Below are positions 1-9,530 of a stretch of 64,000 nt of DNA, piece after piece (position 1 is the first letter of the stretch; the number at the start of each line of letters is the position of its first letter). The stretch is from Bacteroides coprosuis DSM 18011 (GTDB taxonomy: Bacteria; Bacteroidota; Bacteroidia; Bacteroidales; Bacteroidaceae): NCBI GenBank assembly GCA_000212915.1, contig CM001167.1, forward strand, positions 860,780-924,779, given 5' to 3'. A model generated the notes under the pieces. That model saw nothing but the letters and a program-made list of their open reading frames with translations. It was not told the origin of the DNA and did no database searches. Made by a program: the position numbers and the translations under genes.

Positions 1-72
1 CTTTTTGAGTTACCTCCAAAATAAATACTAATTTAATTCTATAGTGTAACTAAATTTAACATTGGGGTGATG

Positions 73-1890
73 TTATTTAGATTCATTGAGAAAGTTATTA
101 ATACAATCTGTAAAAACCTTACCATATTTTTCTTGCTTGTACTCTCCAATACCACTGATTGTTCCAAACTGTGCTATAGTAGTTGGTTTGGATGAAGCTA
201 AAAGGTGTAATACTTTATCTGATAAAACGATATATGCAGGAACCTCTTCTTGCTTAGCAAGATCTTTACGTAAAGCTCGAAGAGTCTCAAATAACTCAAT
301 ATCCTCTGTCGAAGTATTGAAAATTTCAGACACTTTAGGCTGCTTTTTACTTTTCTTTTCTTCCTGTTCTTCTACAATTATAACTAGCTCAGCTTTACGC
401 TCTCCAAATAATACTTTTTTCCCCGCTTCTGTTATTATCAGTCTATTATATTCATTGTAGGCTATTTCAAAAAGACCTAGTTGCATCATTTGAAGAAGAT
501 AATTGTTCCAATCTCTAATTGAAATATCTTTTCCAATACCAAAGGTTTTGATTTGGTTGTATTTATGACTTGTGATTTCTGAGTTAAGAGATCCTCTTAA
601 TATATCTACTAGCATTCTACTAGTTATCATTTGATTTGTACGTGCTATTGCACTTAGAGCCATTTGGACTAAAATACTTCCATCAAACCTTTGTGGCGGA
701 TTTTGACACACATCACAATTCCCACAGTTTTGTGTACTTTCTTCACCAAAATAACTAAGCAAAATTCTTCGTCGACAAATGCTAGATTCAGCATATTGCT
801 GTATACGATCCAACTTCTCCAAATTTATTTCTTGTTGCTTACTTTCATTAGCAAACTTGGTTAGAAGTATTATATCTCCAACGTTATAAAATAGTACCGT
901 ATCGCTAGCCACGCCATCACGTCCAGCTCTGCCTATTTCTTGATAATAGCTTTCGATACTTTTGGGCATATTATAATGAATGACCCATCGAACATTCGAC
1001 TTGTCTATTCCCATTCCGAAAGCTATGGTAGCACAGACTACTTGTACTCTATCATTAATAAAGTCGTCTTGAGCTTTTTCTCTTATATTAGGAGCTAAAC
1101 CTGCGTGGTAGATAGTAGCACTTATTCCTTTTTTCTCAAGATATCTACAAATAGTTTCTGTTTTCTTTCTACTCATACAGTATATAATACCTGCTTCACC
1201 TGGTCTATCTTGTATGAAATTGTAAATATATTTATGTTTATCTTTTTGTTGGTAACCTACTTCTACTTTTAAACTTAAATTGGGTCTGTCAAAACTTGAT
1301 ATGAAAATTTTGGGGTTTTTAAGCTTTAGTTGTCTAATTATATCCTGCCTAGTAATTTTATCAGCTGTAGCAGTTAGAGCAACCATAGGTACCGATGGAA
1401 AGTACTGATGTAAAATACCTAGTTGGGTGTATTCAGGTCTAAAATCGTGTCCCCATTGTGATATACAATGAGCTTCATCAACTGCAAATAATGATATATC
1501 TATATCTTTCAATAAATAATCAATTTCAGATAATAATTTTTCAGGAGAAATATAGAGTAGCTTTATTTTTCCTTGACGACAATTTTGTTTAATAAGTTCA
1601 TTTTCTGTATCTGAATTATTGCTATTTAAAGCTCCTGCATTAATACCATTTGCTAACAATGCCTCTACTTGATCTTTCATTAAAGAAATAAGAGGAGATA
1701 TTACGATTGTAATTCCTTTCAAGAGAAGTGCAGGTAGTTGGTAACATATTGATTTTCCTCCGCCTGTGGGCATTAGGACTAATGTGTCTTTTTTATCAAG
1801 AATATTTTCTATAATTTCTCTCTGTAAAGGGCGAAAACCTTCGTATCCAAATTTTGTTTTAAGTGTATGAAGCATATAATTATTATACAT
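73..1890 (-). CDS. recQ: ATP-dependent DNA helicase RecQ
   Basis: This is a 3'-5' superfamily 2 helicase of the RecQ family, acting in recombination and repair of stalled forks. The 605-residue protein carries Walker A PTGGGKS at 41-47, the DEAH box at 138-141 followed by the family-typical [11 protein letters not shown], motif III LTATAD near 172-177 and motif [12 protein letters not shown] at 317-326. Four cysteines (372, 389, 392, 395) form the RQC zinc site, and an HRDC domain occupies about 530-600, so the architecture is full length. A TAnnTTTG promoter motif ends only 7 bases before the start codon. An internal ATG five codons in (start of MLHTLK) would give a more normal leader and is an alternative start. 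The gene stands alone and is divergent from the AraC-type regulator. Confidence 0.95.
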   Translation of the reverse strand: MYNNYMLHTLKTKFGYEGFRPLQREIIENILDKKDTLVLMPTGGGKSICYQLPALLLKGITIVISPLISLMKDQVEALLANGINAGALNSNNSDTENELIKQNCRQGKIKLLYISPEKLLSEIDYLLKDIDISLFAVDEAHCISQWGHDFRPEYTQLGILHQYFPSVPMVALTATADKITRQDIIRQLKLKNPKIFISSFDRPNLSLKVEVGYQQKDKHKYIYNFIQDRPGEAGIIYCMSRKKTETICRYLEKKGISATIYHAGLAPNIREKAQDDFINDRVQVVCATIAFGMGIDKSNVRWVIHYNMPKSIESYYQEIGRAGRDGVASDTVLFYNVGDIILLTKFANESKQQEINLEKLDRIQQYAESSICRRRILLSYFGEESTQNCGNCDVCQNPPQRFDGSILVQMALSAIARTNQMITSRMLVDILRGSLNSEITSHKYNQIKTFGIGKDISIRDWNNYLLQMMQLGLFEIAYNEYNRLIITEAGKKVLFGERKAELVIIVEEQEEKKSKKQPKVSEIFNTSTEDIELFETLRALRKDLAKQEEVPAYIVLSDKVLHLLASSKPTTIAQFGTISGIGEYKQEKYGKVFTDCINNFLNESK

Positions 1891-1897
1891 TTATGAA

Positions 1898-1905
1898 CAA
1901 AGTTA
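1898..1905 (-). promoter_or_regulatory. Putative Bacteroidota -7 promoter element for recQ
   Basis: The minus strand reads TAACTTTG, matching the TAnnTTTG -7 consensus of the Bacteroidota primary sigma factor. No clear -33 TTTG is visible. The predicted transcript would start within a few bases of the annotated ATG. Confidence 0.4.
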
Positions 1906-2134
1906 TATCTTTTTGAACGAAAATGCTTCCATTATTGTTACTTTAATATAACGGTGAAATGTCAGCATATATCATATATAACTGTTAAATTTTCTTATTT
2001 TAATAGATATTTGGACAGCAAAGTTAATTCTTAAGTTGTTATATGTGTAGTTTTAATCGTAAAAACTTTATTATGCATAAAATAGTATTTAATTTATTGA
2101 ATATAAATACATAAACCTAAACTTAGATGTTATT

Positions 2135-2590
2135 ATGACTAACTCATTAGACAAGAAAAACAAATCAGCAAAGCGCAGACCTTACAACATAAAAGATCGT
2201 AAGGAAAAAGACGCAGCTTATAGGACTCTAATTCGTCCAGAATTGGCAGATGAACTATATGATAAAATATTACATAAAATTGTAGTTCAGAAAAAATACA
2301 GAGATCCTAATTACTCTGCAAAAGAATTAGCAAAAGAATTAGAAACAAATACTAGATATTTGTCAGCCGTAGTAAACTCACGCTTCGGAATGAATTATTC
2401 AAACTTGCTAAATGAATATCGTATTAAAGAAGCTTTACATCTCTTAAAAGATAAGAGGTATGGTGACTTAACGATAGAGCAAGTTAGTGCTAAGGTGGGG
2501 TTTGCTAATAGGCAGTCATTTTATGCTGCTTTCTATAAGAATTTAGGAGAAACTCCTAATAACTATCGAAAACGACATGAACAAAAGTAG
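2135..2590 (+). CDS. AraC-family helix-turn-helix transcriptional regulator
   Basis: This small protein (151 residues) consists almost only of an AraC/XylS-type DNA-binding domain in its C-terminal two thirds, about 50-148. The first helix-turn-helix includes SAKELAKELETNTRYLSAVV. The second lies around LTIEQVSAKVGFANRQSFYAAF and ends with the family signature GETPNNYRKR. The N-terminus is short, basic and probably disordered, with no sensor domain. It resembles the C-terminal output domain of Bacteroidota two-component hybrids but stands alone. A terminator follows at once, so it is probably monocistronic. Its target and effector are unknown. Confidence 0.85.
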   Translation: MTNSLDKKNKSAKRRPYNIKDRKEKDAAYRTLIRPELADELYDKILHKIVVQKKYRDPNYSAKELAKELETNTRYLSAVVNSRFGMNYSNLLNEYRIKEALHLLKDKRYGDLTIEQVSAKVGFANRQSFYAAFYKNLGETPNNYRKRHEQK

Positions 2591-2616
2591 TTTATTAAAT
2601 TTGACTAAAACTTAAT

Positions 2617-2668
2617 AGAAGAAATAACAGGTTGATATTTTAACATCCAGTTATTTCTTCTTATTTTT
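2617..2668 (+). terminator. Rho-independent terminator after the AraC-type regulator
   Basis: Complementary arms at 2617-2628 and 2650-2661 (AGAAGAAATAAC with its exact complement) are followed by a T-rich run. The inner part of the loop can extend the stem. Confidence 0.75.
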
Positions 2669-2693
2669 ATGTGCACGTCTAAATTTAGTAAAA

Positions 2694-4742
2694 ATGAAAA
2701 AGAGTACAATTTTAAAAGCGGTGGCTGCAAGTCTATTAGTTTCTTGTAGTAATCCGAAAGAAACAGCAGAGCCTGTTCACCCAGAAAATTTTTATGTAGT
2801 GGAAAAATTTGCAGATTTACAGATATTGAGGTACAAAGTACCTGAATTTGAAAATCTATCTCTACAACAGAAAGAGTTGGTTTACTTCTTAACAGAAGCT
2901 GCCTTATCTGGTAGAGATATTTTATTTGATCAGAATGGTAAATATAATCTTCGAATTCGTAGAGCTTTAGAAGCTATATATACGAATCCTAATGAGGATA
3001 AAAATTCTGAAAACTTTAAGAACCTTACTGTTTACTTGAAGAGAGTTTGGTTTGCTAATGGTATCCATCACCATTATGGTATGGAGAAATTTGAGCCTAA
3101 GTTTTCGGCAGAATACTTTAAAGAAGCTTTGGCTCGTGTTGAAGAGGGTAAACTTCCTCTAGCAGAAGGTGAAACCATAGATGAATTTTATAATTTATTG
3201 AAGCCTGTTATTTTTGATCCTGCTGTTATGCCTAAAAGAGTAAATCAAGCAGATGGTCAAGATTTAATTCTTACTTCAGCTTGTAATTATTATGATGGTG
3301 TTACTCAAACTGAGGCTGAAGAGTTCTACAATAAAATGAAGGATCCGAAAGATGCCGAACCTATTTCTTATGGACTAAATAGTCGTCTTGTAAAAGAAGA
3401 TGATAAATTAGTTGAAAAGACATGGAAAGTAGGAGGTTTGTATACTGAGTCTTTAGAAAAGATTGTTTTTTGGTTAGAAAAAGCAGCGACAGTTGCTGAA
3501 AATGAAGATCAAAAAGCTGTAATTGATAAATTAATCAAATTCTATCAAACAGGTGACTTGAGAGACTTTAATGATTACTCTATTCAGTGGGTGAAAGACT
3601 TGGATTCAAGAGTTGATTTTGTTAATGGATTTACTGAAACTTACGGTGATCCTCTAGGTTTAAAAGCAAGTTGGGAGTCTCTAGTGAATTTTAAAGACTT
3701 AGAAGCTACGCGTAGAACTGAAACAATTAGTGCAAATGCTCAATGGTTTGAAGATAATTCTCCAGTGGACAAGCAATTTAAAAAAGAAGAAGTTAAAGGT
3801 GTTTCAGCTAAAGTTATAACTGCTGCTATTCTTGCAGGAGATTTATACCCTGCAACAGCAATTGGAATCAATTTACCAAATGCTAACTGGATCAGAAGTC
3901 ATTATGGATCAAAATCAGTAACTATTGGAAATATTACAGACGCTTATAATAAAGCTGCTCATGGAAATGGATTTAATGAAGAGTTTGTTTATTCAAATGT
4001 AGAATTGGATCTAATTGATAGATATGCAGATATGACAGATGATCTTCATACCGATATTCATGAATGTTTAGGTCATGGTTCAGGAAAGGTTATGCCTGGT
4101 AAAGAAGATGCATTAAAGGCTTATGGTTCTACAATCGAAGAAGCCAGAGCTGATTTATTCGGTCTTTATTACTTAGGAGATAATAAATTGGTAGAGTTGG
4201 GATTAGTACCTAATAATGATGCTTATTTAGCAGCTTACTACAACTACATGATGAATGGTCTGATGACACAATTAGTGCGTATCGAGCTTGGAAACACTGT
4301 AGAAGAAGCACATATGCGTAATAGACAACTTATTGCTCAATGGGCATACCAAAAAGGCAAAGCTGATAAAGTGGTTGAGTTAGTTAAGAAAGAAGGTAAA
4401 ACATATGTTGTAGTAAATGATTACGAAAAATTGCGTGGTCTATTTGGTGAATTACTTGCTGAAATACAACGTATTCGTTCTACAGGTGATTTTGAGGCAG
4501 CACGCACAATGGTAGAAACTTATGCAGTAAATGTTGATCCAGAATTACATAAGGAAATACTAGATCGTTATGCTAAATTGAATTTAGCTCCATATAAAGG
4601 TTTTGTAAATCCTGTATATGAAGCAGTAAAAGATGAAAATGGCAATATAACAGATGTAAAAGTATCTTACGAAGAAGATTACGATACACAGATGTTACGT
4701 TACTCAAAAGATTATTCTTTTTTGCCAAGCATCAATAAATGA
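2694..4742 (+). CDS. Dipeptidyl peptidase III (M49), predicted lipoprotein
   Basis: This zinc metallopeptidase of family M49 releases dipeptides from the N-terminus of short peptides. The motif HECLGH lies at 456-461, with the zinc-binding histidines at both ends and the catalytic Glu457. The second motif EEARAD at 482-487 supplies the third zinc ligand, probably Glu483. The length of 682 residues fits the family. The N-terminus has a basic start, a short hydrophobic stretch and the lipobox LVSC with Cys18, so the mature protein should be lipid-anchored. Canonical family members in eukaryotes are cytosolic. A 16-base gap separates it from the next gene, which may be co-transcribed. The peptidase role fits peptide scavenging together with the dipeptidyl peptidase IV in this window. 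Confidence 0.93.
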   Translation: MKKSTILKAVAASLLVSCSNPKETAEPVHPENFYVVEKFADLQILRYKVPEFENLSLQQKELVYFLTEAALSGRDILFDQNGKYNLRIRRALEAIYTNPNEDKNSENFKNLTVYLKRVWFANGIHHHYGMEKFEPKFSAEYFKEALARVEEGKLPLAEGETIDEFYNLLKPVIFDPAVMPKRVNQADGQDLILTSACNYYDGVTQTEAEEFYNKMKDPKDAEPISYGLNSRLVKEDDKLVEKTWKVGGLYTESLEKIVFWLEKAATVAENEDQKAVIDKLIKFYQTGDLRDFNDYSIQWVKDLDSRVDFVNGFTETYGDPLGLKASWESLVNFKDLEATRRTETISANAQWFEDNSPVDKQFKKEEVKGVSAKVITAAILAGDLYPATAIGINLPNANWIRSHYGSKSVTIGNITDAYNKAAHGNGFNEEFVYSNVELDLIDRYADMTDDLHTDIHECLGHGSGKVMPGKEDALKAYGSTIEEARADLFGLYYLGDNKLVELGLVPNNDAYLAAYYNYMMNGLMTQLVRIELGNTVEEAHMRNRQLIAQWAYQKGKADKVVELVKKEGKTYVVVNDYEKLRGLFGELLAEIQRIRSTGDFEAARTMVETYAVNVDPELHKEILDRYAKLNLAPYKGFVNPVYEAVKDENGNITDVKVSYEEDYDTQMLRYSKDYSFLPSINK

Positions 4743-4758
4743 AATGATTAACTGAATA

Positions 4759-5427
4759 ATGAATATTCACGAACAAATAAAAGAAATCAAAGGACAACTC
4801 CGTTTATTTATGAACGGAGTTGTTTCTGCAAGTATGCGAAAGAAGGGGCTTGATTATAAATTGAATTTTGGAGTTGAGCTGCCTAGAATTAAAGAAATAG
4901 CAAAAGGTATTAAAAATCCTAGTGTTGCACTAGCTGAAGCACTTTGGATGGAAAATATAAGAGAATGCAAAATTTTGGCTACTCTGATATATCCTAAAGA
5001 AGATTTTAGTTCGGATACTGCTGAACTATGGGTTAGTCAAGTAGAAAATATAGAGATTGCTCGCTTATTGAGTATGCATATTCTACAGCACTTAGATTAT
5101 ATCCGTCCTTTATGTCTGAAATGGATTGCGAGTGGTAAAGAGATGAACGAGGTAATTGGCTACATTACGATATCTCGTCTATTGCTGAGAGAGGATTCTA
5201 TGGATGAACGTGCAGCAGATGAGTTTACAAATCAAGCAATAATAGCTGCTGTGTCAGGAGACTTTATACTCAGAGATTCTTCTATTTTAGCATTAAAGAA
5301 CTTCATGCAACAAAACGAGAATCACAAAAACAAAATATTAGCTTTAGTTGAACCTTTGACTCAATCAGAGAATGAGTTTGCTAAAGTATTATACAATCTT
5401 ATTCAGGAAGAAGCAATGTACTTATAA
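4759..5427 (+). CDS. DNA alkylation repair-like protein (AlkD-type HEAT repeats)
   Basis: The 222-residue protein is mostly alpha-helical, with repeated amphipathic helices such as the segment around EALWMENIRECKILA. It resembles the HEAT-like-repeat DNA alkylation repair family, whose characterised member AlkD excises 3- and 7-alkylated purines. The match is to overall fold and length. I cannot confirm the catalytic Trp/Asp/Arg set by eye, so the enzymatic activity is inference. It lies 16 bases downstream of the dipeptidyl peptidase III gene, and its stop codon sits inside a strong hairpin that probably ends the transcript before fur. Confidence 0.65.
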   Translation: MNIHEQIKEIKGQLRLFMNGVVSASMRKKGLDYKLNFGVELPRIKEIAKGIKNPSVALAEALWMENIRECKILATLIYPKEDFSSDTAELWVSQVENIEIARLLSMHILQHLDYIRPLCLKWIASGKEMNEVIGYITISRLLLREDSMDERAADEFTNQAIIAAVSGDFILRDSSILALKNFMQQNENHKNKILALVEPLTQSENEFAKVLYNLIQEEAMYL

Positions 5428-5440
5428 AAAGTACATTGCT
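5412..5440 (+). terminator. Perfect 12-bp hairpin spanning the stop codon of the AlkD-like gene
   Basis: Arms at 5412-5423 and 5429-5440 are perfectly complementary around a 5-base loop that contains most of the TAA stop (5425-5427). The downstream T-run is weak, so it may be an inefficient terminator or a 3'-end stabiliser. Confidence 0.5.
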
Positions 5441-5467
5441 ATTTCGCTTATTGAATAAAAAAATAGC

Positions 5468-5475
5468 TACCTTTG
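5468..5475 (+). promoter_or_regulatory. Putative -7 promoter element for fur-purA
   Basis: TACCTTTG matches the Bacteroidota TAnnTTTG consensus and lies 20 bases before the ATG at 5496. It falls inside the longer open frame that begins at 5436, which argues for the downstream start. Confidence 0.5.
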
Positions 5476-5495
5476 TGATAGCTATTACCACCTAT

Positions 5496-5972
5496 ATGGA
5501 TATGGAAAGACAAGAGATTAAGGATATAGTAAGACAGATATTTACAGAGTATCTAAACGCCAATGGTCATCGTAAAACTCCAGAGCGTTATGCTATACTA
5601 GACACCATATACTCTATAGATGGACACTTTGATATAGATACTCTCTATAGCTTAATGCGCAAAGAACGTAAGTATAGTGTGAGCCGAGCTACATTATACA
5701 ATACTATAATATTATTAATTGATGCGCGCTTGGTTATTAAACACCAATTTGGAAATACTTCTCAATATGAAAGAAGCTATAATAGAGAGACCCACCATCA
5801 TCAAATTTGTACAGAATGTGGCAAAATAACTGAGTTTCAGAGTGAGAAACTTCAGCGAGCCATTGAAGAGACTAAGCAAGATGACTTTTTGTTATCTCAT
5901 TATTCTCTCTATCTATATGGTATATGTAAAGATTGCACAAATAAAAAGAATAACAATCATAAACAACAATAA
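5496..5972 (+). CDS. Fur-family metalloregulator
   Basis: This is a Fur/PerR-type repressor that binds DNA as a metal-dependent dimer. The winged-helix domain is N-terminal, with the recognition region VSRATLYNTIILL, and the dimerisation domain contains the HHHQICTECGK metal-site motif. A second cysteine pair (CKDC) near the C-terminus completes a probable structural zinc site. The open frame extends up to 5436, but a -7 promoter element at 5468-5475 sits inside that extension, so I chose ATG 5496 (158 residues); ATG 5502 is also possible. It lies 9 bases before purA, so the two are probably co-transcribed. Whether it senses iron, zinc or peroxide cannot be told from sequence alone. Confidence 0.88.
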   Translation: MDMERQEIKDIVRQIFTEYLNANGHRKTPERYAILDTIYSIDGHFDIDTLYSLMRKERKYSVSRATLYNTIILLIDARLVIKHQFGNTSQYERSYNRETHHHQICTECGKITEFQSEKLQRAIEETKQDDFLLSHYSLYLYGICKDCTNKKNNNHKQQ

Positions 5973-5981
5973 AGAACTAAG

Positions 5982-7253
5982 ATGAAAGTAGATGTTCTAT
6001 TAGGGTTACAATGGGGCGACGAAGGTAAAGGGAAGATTGTAGATGTTCTTACACCTAAGTACGATGTTGTAGCTAGATTTCAAGGGGGACCCAATGCTGG
6101 TCATACATTGAAGTTTGAAGGTGAAAAATATGTATTACGTTCAATTCCTTCTGGTATATTTCAAGGAGATAAGGTGAATATAATTGGAAATGGAGTTGTT
6201 TTAGATCCCTCTCTTTTTAAAGATGAAGCAGTAGCTTTAGAAGCTTCTGGACACAATCTTAAAGAGAGGCTTTTTATTTCTAAAAAAGCACATCTTATAT
6301 TACCAACGCATAGAATCCTAGATGCTGCTTATGAAGCGGCTAAAGGGGATGCAAAAGTGGGTACTACAGGAAAAGGTATCGGACCTACATATACTGATAA
6401 AATAAGTCGTAATGGCCTACGTGTAGGTGATATTCTATCTGATTTTACAAGTAAATATAATAAACTTAAAGCTCGTCACGAGGAGATTCTTAAAAGCTTA
6501 AACTATAAATATGATTTAAGTGAATTGGAATCTAAATGGATGGAAGCTATAAGCTATCTAAAGGAATTCACTCTTATAGATAGTGAAATTGAAATCAATA
6601 ATTTTCTTTTAAAAGAAAAGAGTGTACTATGTGAAGGTGCTCAAGGTACAATGCTTGATATTGATTTTGGCTCTTATCCTTTTGTTACATCATCTAATAC
6701 TGTTTCTGCAGGTGCTTGTACAGGCTTGGGTGTTGCTCCAAATCGTATAGGCGAAGTTTTTGGTATTTTTAAAGCTTATTGTACACGTGTTGGTGAAGGT
6801 CCTTTCCCTACAGAGTTGTTTGATGAAGTAGGAGAGAAAATCTGTGATTTAGGAGGAGAATATGGTGCTGTAACAGGGCGTAAACGTCGTTGTGGATGGA
6901 TCGATCTTATAGCTCTTAAATATGCGGTTATGATTAATGGTGTTACTAAATTAATCATGATGAAGAGTGATGTTTTAGATTCTTTTGAAACAATCAAGGC
7001 TTGTATTGCTTATGATGTTAATGGTAAAGAGTACGATTATTTACCTTATGATATTGCCGATGGCGTAAAACCTATCTATGTAGAGCTTCCAGGTTGGAAA
7101 GTAGATATGACTTCTGTGACAAGTGAAAATGAGTTCCCAGAAGAGTTTAATGCTTACATTTCTTTCTTAGAACAAGAACTAGGTGTACCTATTGCTATTG
7201 TATCTGTTGGTCCAGATAGAGAACAAACTATCATCAGGGACGGAGAAAACTAA
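5982..7253 (+). CDS. purA: Adenylosuccinate synthetase
   Basis: The enzyme joins IMP and aspartate using GTP, the first committed step from IMP to AMP. The N-terminal nucleotide loop GLQWGDEGKGK is intact with the catalytic Asp and Lys, as are TTGKGIGPTYTDK and GAQGTMLDIDFG. The 423-residue length is normal. It lies 9 bases downstream of the Fur-family gene and is followed by a strong terminator, so fur-purA looks like a two-gene operon. Other purine genes in this window (purC and the AIR synthase-like gene) are in separate transcripts. Confidence 0.97.
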   Translation: MKVDVLLGLQWGDEGKGKIVDVLTPKYDVVARFQGGPNAGHTLKFEGEKYVLRSIPSGIFQGDKVNIIGNGVVLDPSLFKDEAVALEASGHNLKERLFISKKAHLILPTHRILDAAYEAAKGDAKVGTTGKGIGPTYTDKISRNGLRVGDILSDFTSKYNKLKARHEEILKSLNYKYDLSELESKWMEAISYLKEFTLIDSEIEINNFLLKEKSVLCEGAQGTMLDIDFGSYPFVTSSNTVSAGACTGLGVAPNRIGEVFGIFKAYCTRVGEGPFPTELFDEVGEKICDLGGEYGAVTGRKRRCGWIDLIALKYAVMINGVTKLIMMKSDVLDSFETIKACIAYDVNGKEYDYLPYDIADGVKPIYVELPGWKVDMTSVTSENEFPEEFNAYISFLEQELGVPIAIVSVGPDREQTIIRDGEN

Positions 7254-7274
7254 AAAAATAATGATATATTGAGA

Positions 7275-7313
7275 GGGAAACTTTGTGGATAGCCATAGAG
7301 TTTCCCTTTTTTT
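7275..7313 (+). terminator. Rho-independent terminator after purA
   Basis: GGGAAACT at 7275-7282 pairs with AGTTTCCC at 7299-7306, followed by seven T residues. It lies across the apparent upstream extension of the fucosidase frame, which supports the downstream start for that gene. Confidence 0.85.
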
Positions 7314-7335
7314 ATTCTTAAAAACTAATTTACTT

Positions 7336-8649
7336 ATGAAAAACACATTGTTGATAACATTCCTTTGTTTAGGAATGATCAGTCCTTTACTTGCCCAACA
7401 GGAGTATGAATATACTCCTTCATTAGAAAATCTAAAGTCTAGAGAAGCGTTTCAAGATAACAAATTTGGTGTTTTTATTCATTGGGGAGTCTATTCTATG
7501 TTGGCTACAGGTGAGTGGACTATGACTAATAATAATTTGGATTATAAAGAATATGCAAAATTGGCAGGAGGCTTCTATCCAGCTAAATTTGATGCTGCTG
7601 AATGGGTTAGAACGATAAAAAATGCAGGAGCAAAGTATATTTGTATTACGACTCGTCATCACGATGGCTTCTCTATGTTTGATTCAAAATATACTGATTA
7701 TACAATCACTAAAGCCTCTCCTTTTAAGAGAGATATCATAAAAGAGCTAGCTGATGAATGTCTGAAACAAGGAATAAAACTTCACTTTTATTATTCTCAT
7801 ATTGATTGGGGTAGAGAAGATGCTCCGTGGGGACGTACAGGCCGGGGTACAGGGCGTCCCAATAGCAAAGGAGATTGGAATAGTTATTATTCATTTATGA
7901 ATAATCAGCTGACAGAACTTTTGACTAATTATGGACCCGTTGGTGCTATTTGGTTTGATGGTTGGTGGGATCAAGATCAGAATCCAGATTTTGATTGGGA
8001 ATTACCTTATCAGTACAATATGATTCATCAGTTGCAACCTGCTTGTTTGATTGGGAATAATCATCATCAAGTACCTTTTGATGGTGAGGATATACAAATT
8101 TTTGAGAGAGATCTCCCCGGAGAGAATGTTGCTGGTTTATCAGGACAAGATATAGCTCATTTACCATTGGAAACTTGTGAGACAATGAATGGTATGTGGG
8201 GGTATAAAATAACTGATCAAAACTATAAATCAACTAAAACTTTAATTCATTATTTAGTGAAAGCAGCAGGTAGAAATGCTAACTTATTAATGAATGTTGG
8301 ACCTCAGCCCGATGGTTGCTTGCCAGAAATAGCTGTTGATCGTTTATCCGAGATGGGAGAGTGGTTGAAAGAATATGGTGAAACTATTTATGGAACTCGT
8401 GGAGGAATTATAACACCCAGAGATTGGGGTGTAACTACTCAAAAAGGGAATAAGCTTTATGTCCATATTTTAGAATTAGATGATAAAGGGCTCTTTTTAC
8501 CATTAGAAATGAAACAAATAAAAAGTGCAAAGCTGTATAATTCAGATAAAAAGATTAATATTTCTAAAAATACAGGTGGTATCACCCTTAATTTGCCCGA
8601 AGTTCCTGTAAGTATTGATTATATTGTAGAACTAGAACTAAAGAATTAA
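7336..8649 (+). CDS. Alpha-L-fucosidase (GH29), secreted
   Basis: This glycoside hydrolase family 29 enzyme removes terminal alpha-linked fucose from glycans by a retaining mechanism. From ATG 7336 the protein has 437 residues and begins with a signal peptide (MKNTLLITFLCLGMISPLLAQ), so it probably acts in the periplasm or outer membrane. GH29 hallmarks are KFGVFIHWG, the TTRHHDGFSMFDS block and IWFDGWW, whose Asp208 is the expected nucleophile. The acid/base residue is poorly conserved in this family and I do not assign it. The frame opens at 7285, but that extension lies in the purA terminator. It stands alone and is not beside SusC/SusD genes. Confidence 0.92.
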   Translation: MKNTLLITFLCLGMISPLLAQQEYEYTPSLENLKSREAFQDNKFGVFIHWGVYSMLATGEWTMTNNNLDYKEYAKLAGGFYPAKFDAAEWVRTIKNAGAKYICITTRHHDGFSMFDSKYTDYTITKASPFKRDIIKELADECLKQGIKLHFYYSHIDWGREDAPWGRTGRGTGRPNSKGDWNSYYSFMNNQLTELLTNYGPVGAIWFDGWWDQDQNPDFDWELPYQYNMIHQLQPACLIGNNHHQVPFDGEDIQIFERDLPGENVAGLSGQDIAHLPLETCETMNGMWGYKITDQNYKSTKTLIHYLVKAAGRNANLLMNVGPQPDGCLPEIAVDRLSEMGEWLKEYGETIYGTRGGIITPRDWGVTTQKGNKLYVHILELDDKGLFLPLEMKQIKSAKLYNSDKKINISKNTGGITLNLPEVPVSIDYIVELELKN

Positions 8650-8712
8650 TATCTTTGGCAGACTATTTGTGTATTAAGTAGTAGTATTTACTAAAATAAA
8701 ATAGAAATAATT

Positions 8713-9405
8713 ATGGGAGGATCTGTAGCAATATATTGGATTCTTTTTGGAGGGATAGCTCTATTAAGCTTTGTAGTTCAGATGAACTTAAAAAGAAAGT
8801 TCGAAAAGTTTTCTAAAGAAACATTGGGAAATGGACTGTCAGGTAAAGATATCGCTGAAAAAATGTTGCATGATAACGGTATTTATGATGTAAGTGTAAT
8901 CAGTACACCAGGTCAATTAACTGATCACTATAACCCTACAAATAGAACGGTAAATTTAAGTGAAGGAGTGTATTTAGGACAAAGTATAATGGCTGCAGCT
9001 GTTGCTGCTCACGAATGTGGTCATGCCGTTCAACATGCCCAAGCTTATGCACCATTAACATTAAGAAGTAAGCTTGTACCTATTGTCTCATTCTCATCTC
9101 GTTGGATTACTTGGCTACTTTTGATAGGGATACTTACTATCCAAACTTTTCCTCAGTTTCTATTAGCTGGTATCATTCTCTTTGCAACAACTACCTTATT
9201 TAGTTTTGTGACTTTACCCGTAGAGATTGATGCAAGTCGTAGAGCTTTAGTTTGGTTGAGAGGTGCAGGTATTACTAATAATTTTAATCAAGATAAAGCA
9301 AGCAGTGCTTTAAGAGCAGCTGCTTATACTTATGTAGTAGCTGCATTAAGTTCTTTGGCTACTCTTATCTATTATGTTATGATATTTATGGGCAGAAGAG
9401 ATTAA
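8713..9405 (+). CDS. Membrane zinc metallopeptidase (YugP type)
   Basis: This 230-residue integral membrane protein belongs to the neutral zinc metallopeptidase family typified by Bacillus YugP (Pfam Zn_peptidase_2). It has an N-terminal membrane segment and the catalytic motif HECGH at 100-104, followed by the family-typical HAVQHAQ. Two hydrophobic segments follow (around 138-172), and another closes the protein. The third ligand is probably in the VEIDASRRAL segment. The substrate is unknown. It is followed by a terminator at 9431-9466 and is probably a single-gene transcript. Confidence 0.88.
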   Translation: MGGSVAIYWILFGGIALLSFVVQMNLKRKFEKFSKETLGNGLSGKDIAEKMLHDNGIYDVSVISTPGQLTDHYNPTNRTVNLSEGVYLGQSIMAAAVAAHECGHAVQHAQAYAPLTLRSKLVPIVSFSSRWITWLLLIGILTIQTFPQFLLAGIILFATTTLFSFVTLPVEIDASRRALVWLRGAGITNNFNQDKASSALRAAAYTYVVAALSSLATLIYYVMIFMGRRD

Positions 9406-9430
9406 AAGTAAAATTGAAATTAAATATTGA

Positions 9431-9466
9431 AAAGGATGACACACATTGTTGTAGTCATCCTTTTTT
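9431..9466 (+). terminator. Rho-independent terminator after the zinc peptidase gene
   Basis: AAAGGATGAC (9431-9440) pairs with GTCATCCTTT (9454-9463), followed by a T-tract. Confidence 0.85.
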
Positions 9467-9530
9467 ATTGACTTTACCTGACATTTTGACTACTATGAAA
9501 TAAGTAGATTATTTCCTATTTAATATATTT

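Noticed and set aside
5436-5495. Upstream start for the Fur-family gene
   Set aside because: A -7 promoter motif and part of a hairpin fall inside this stretch, and homologous Fur proteins do not carry such a hydrophobic N-terminus.
7285-7335. Upstream start for the fucosidase
   Set aside because: The extension lies in the purA terminator, and the signal peptide begins at ATG 7336.
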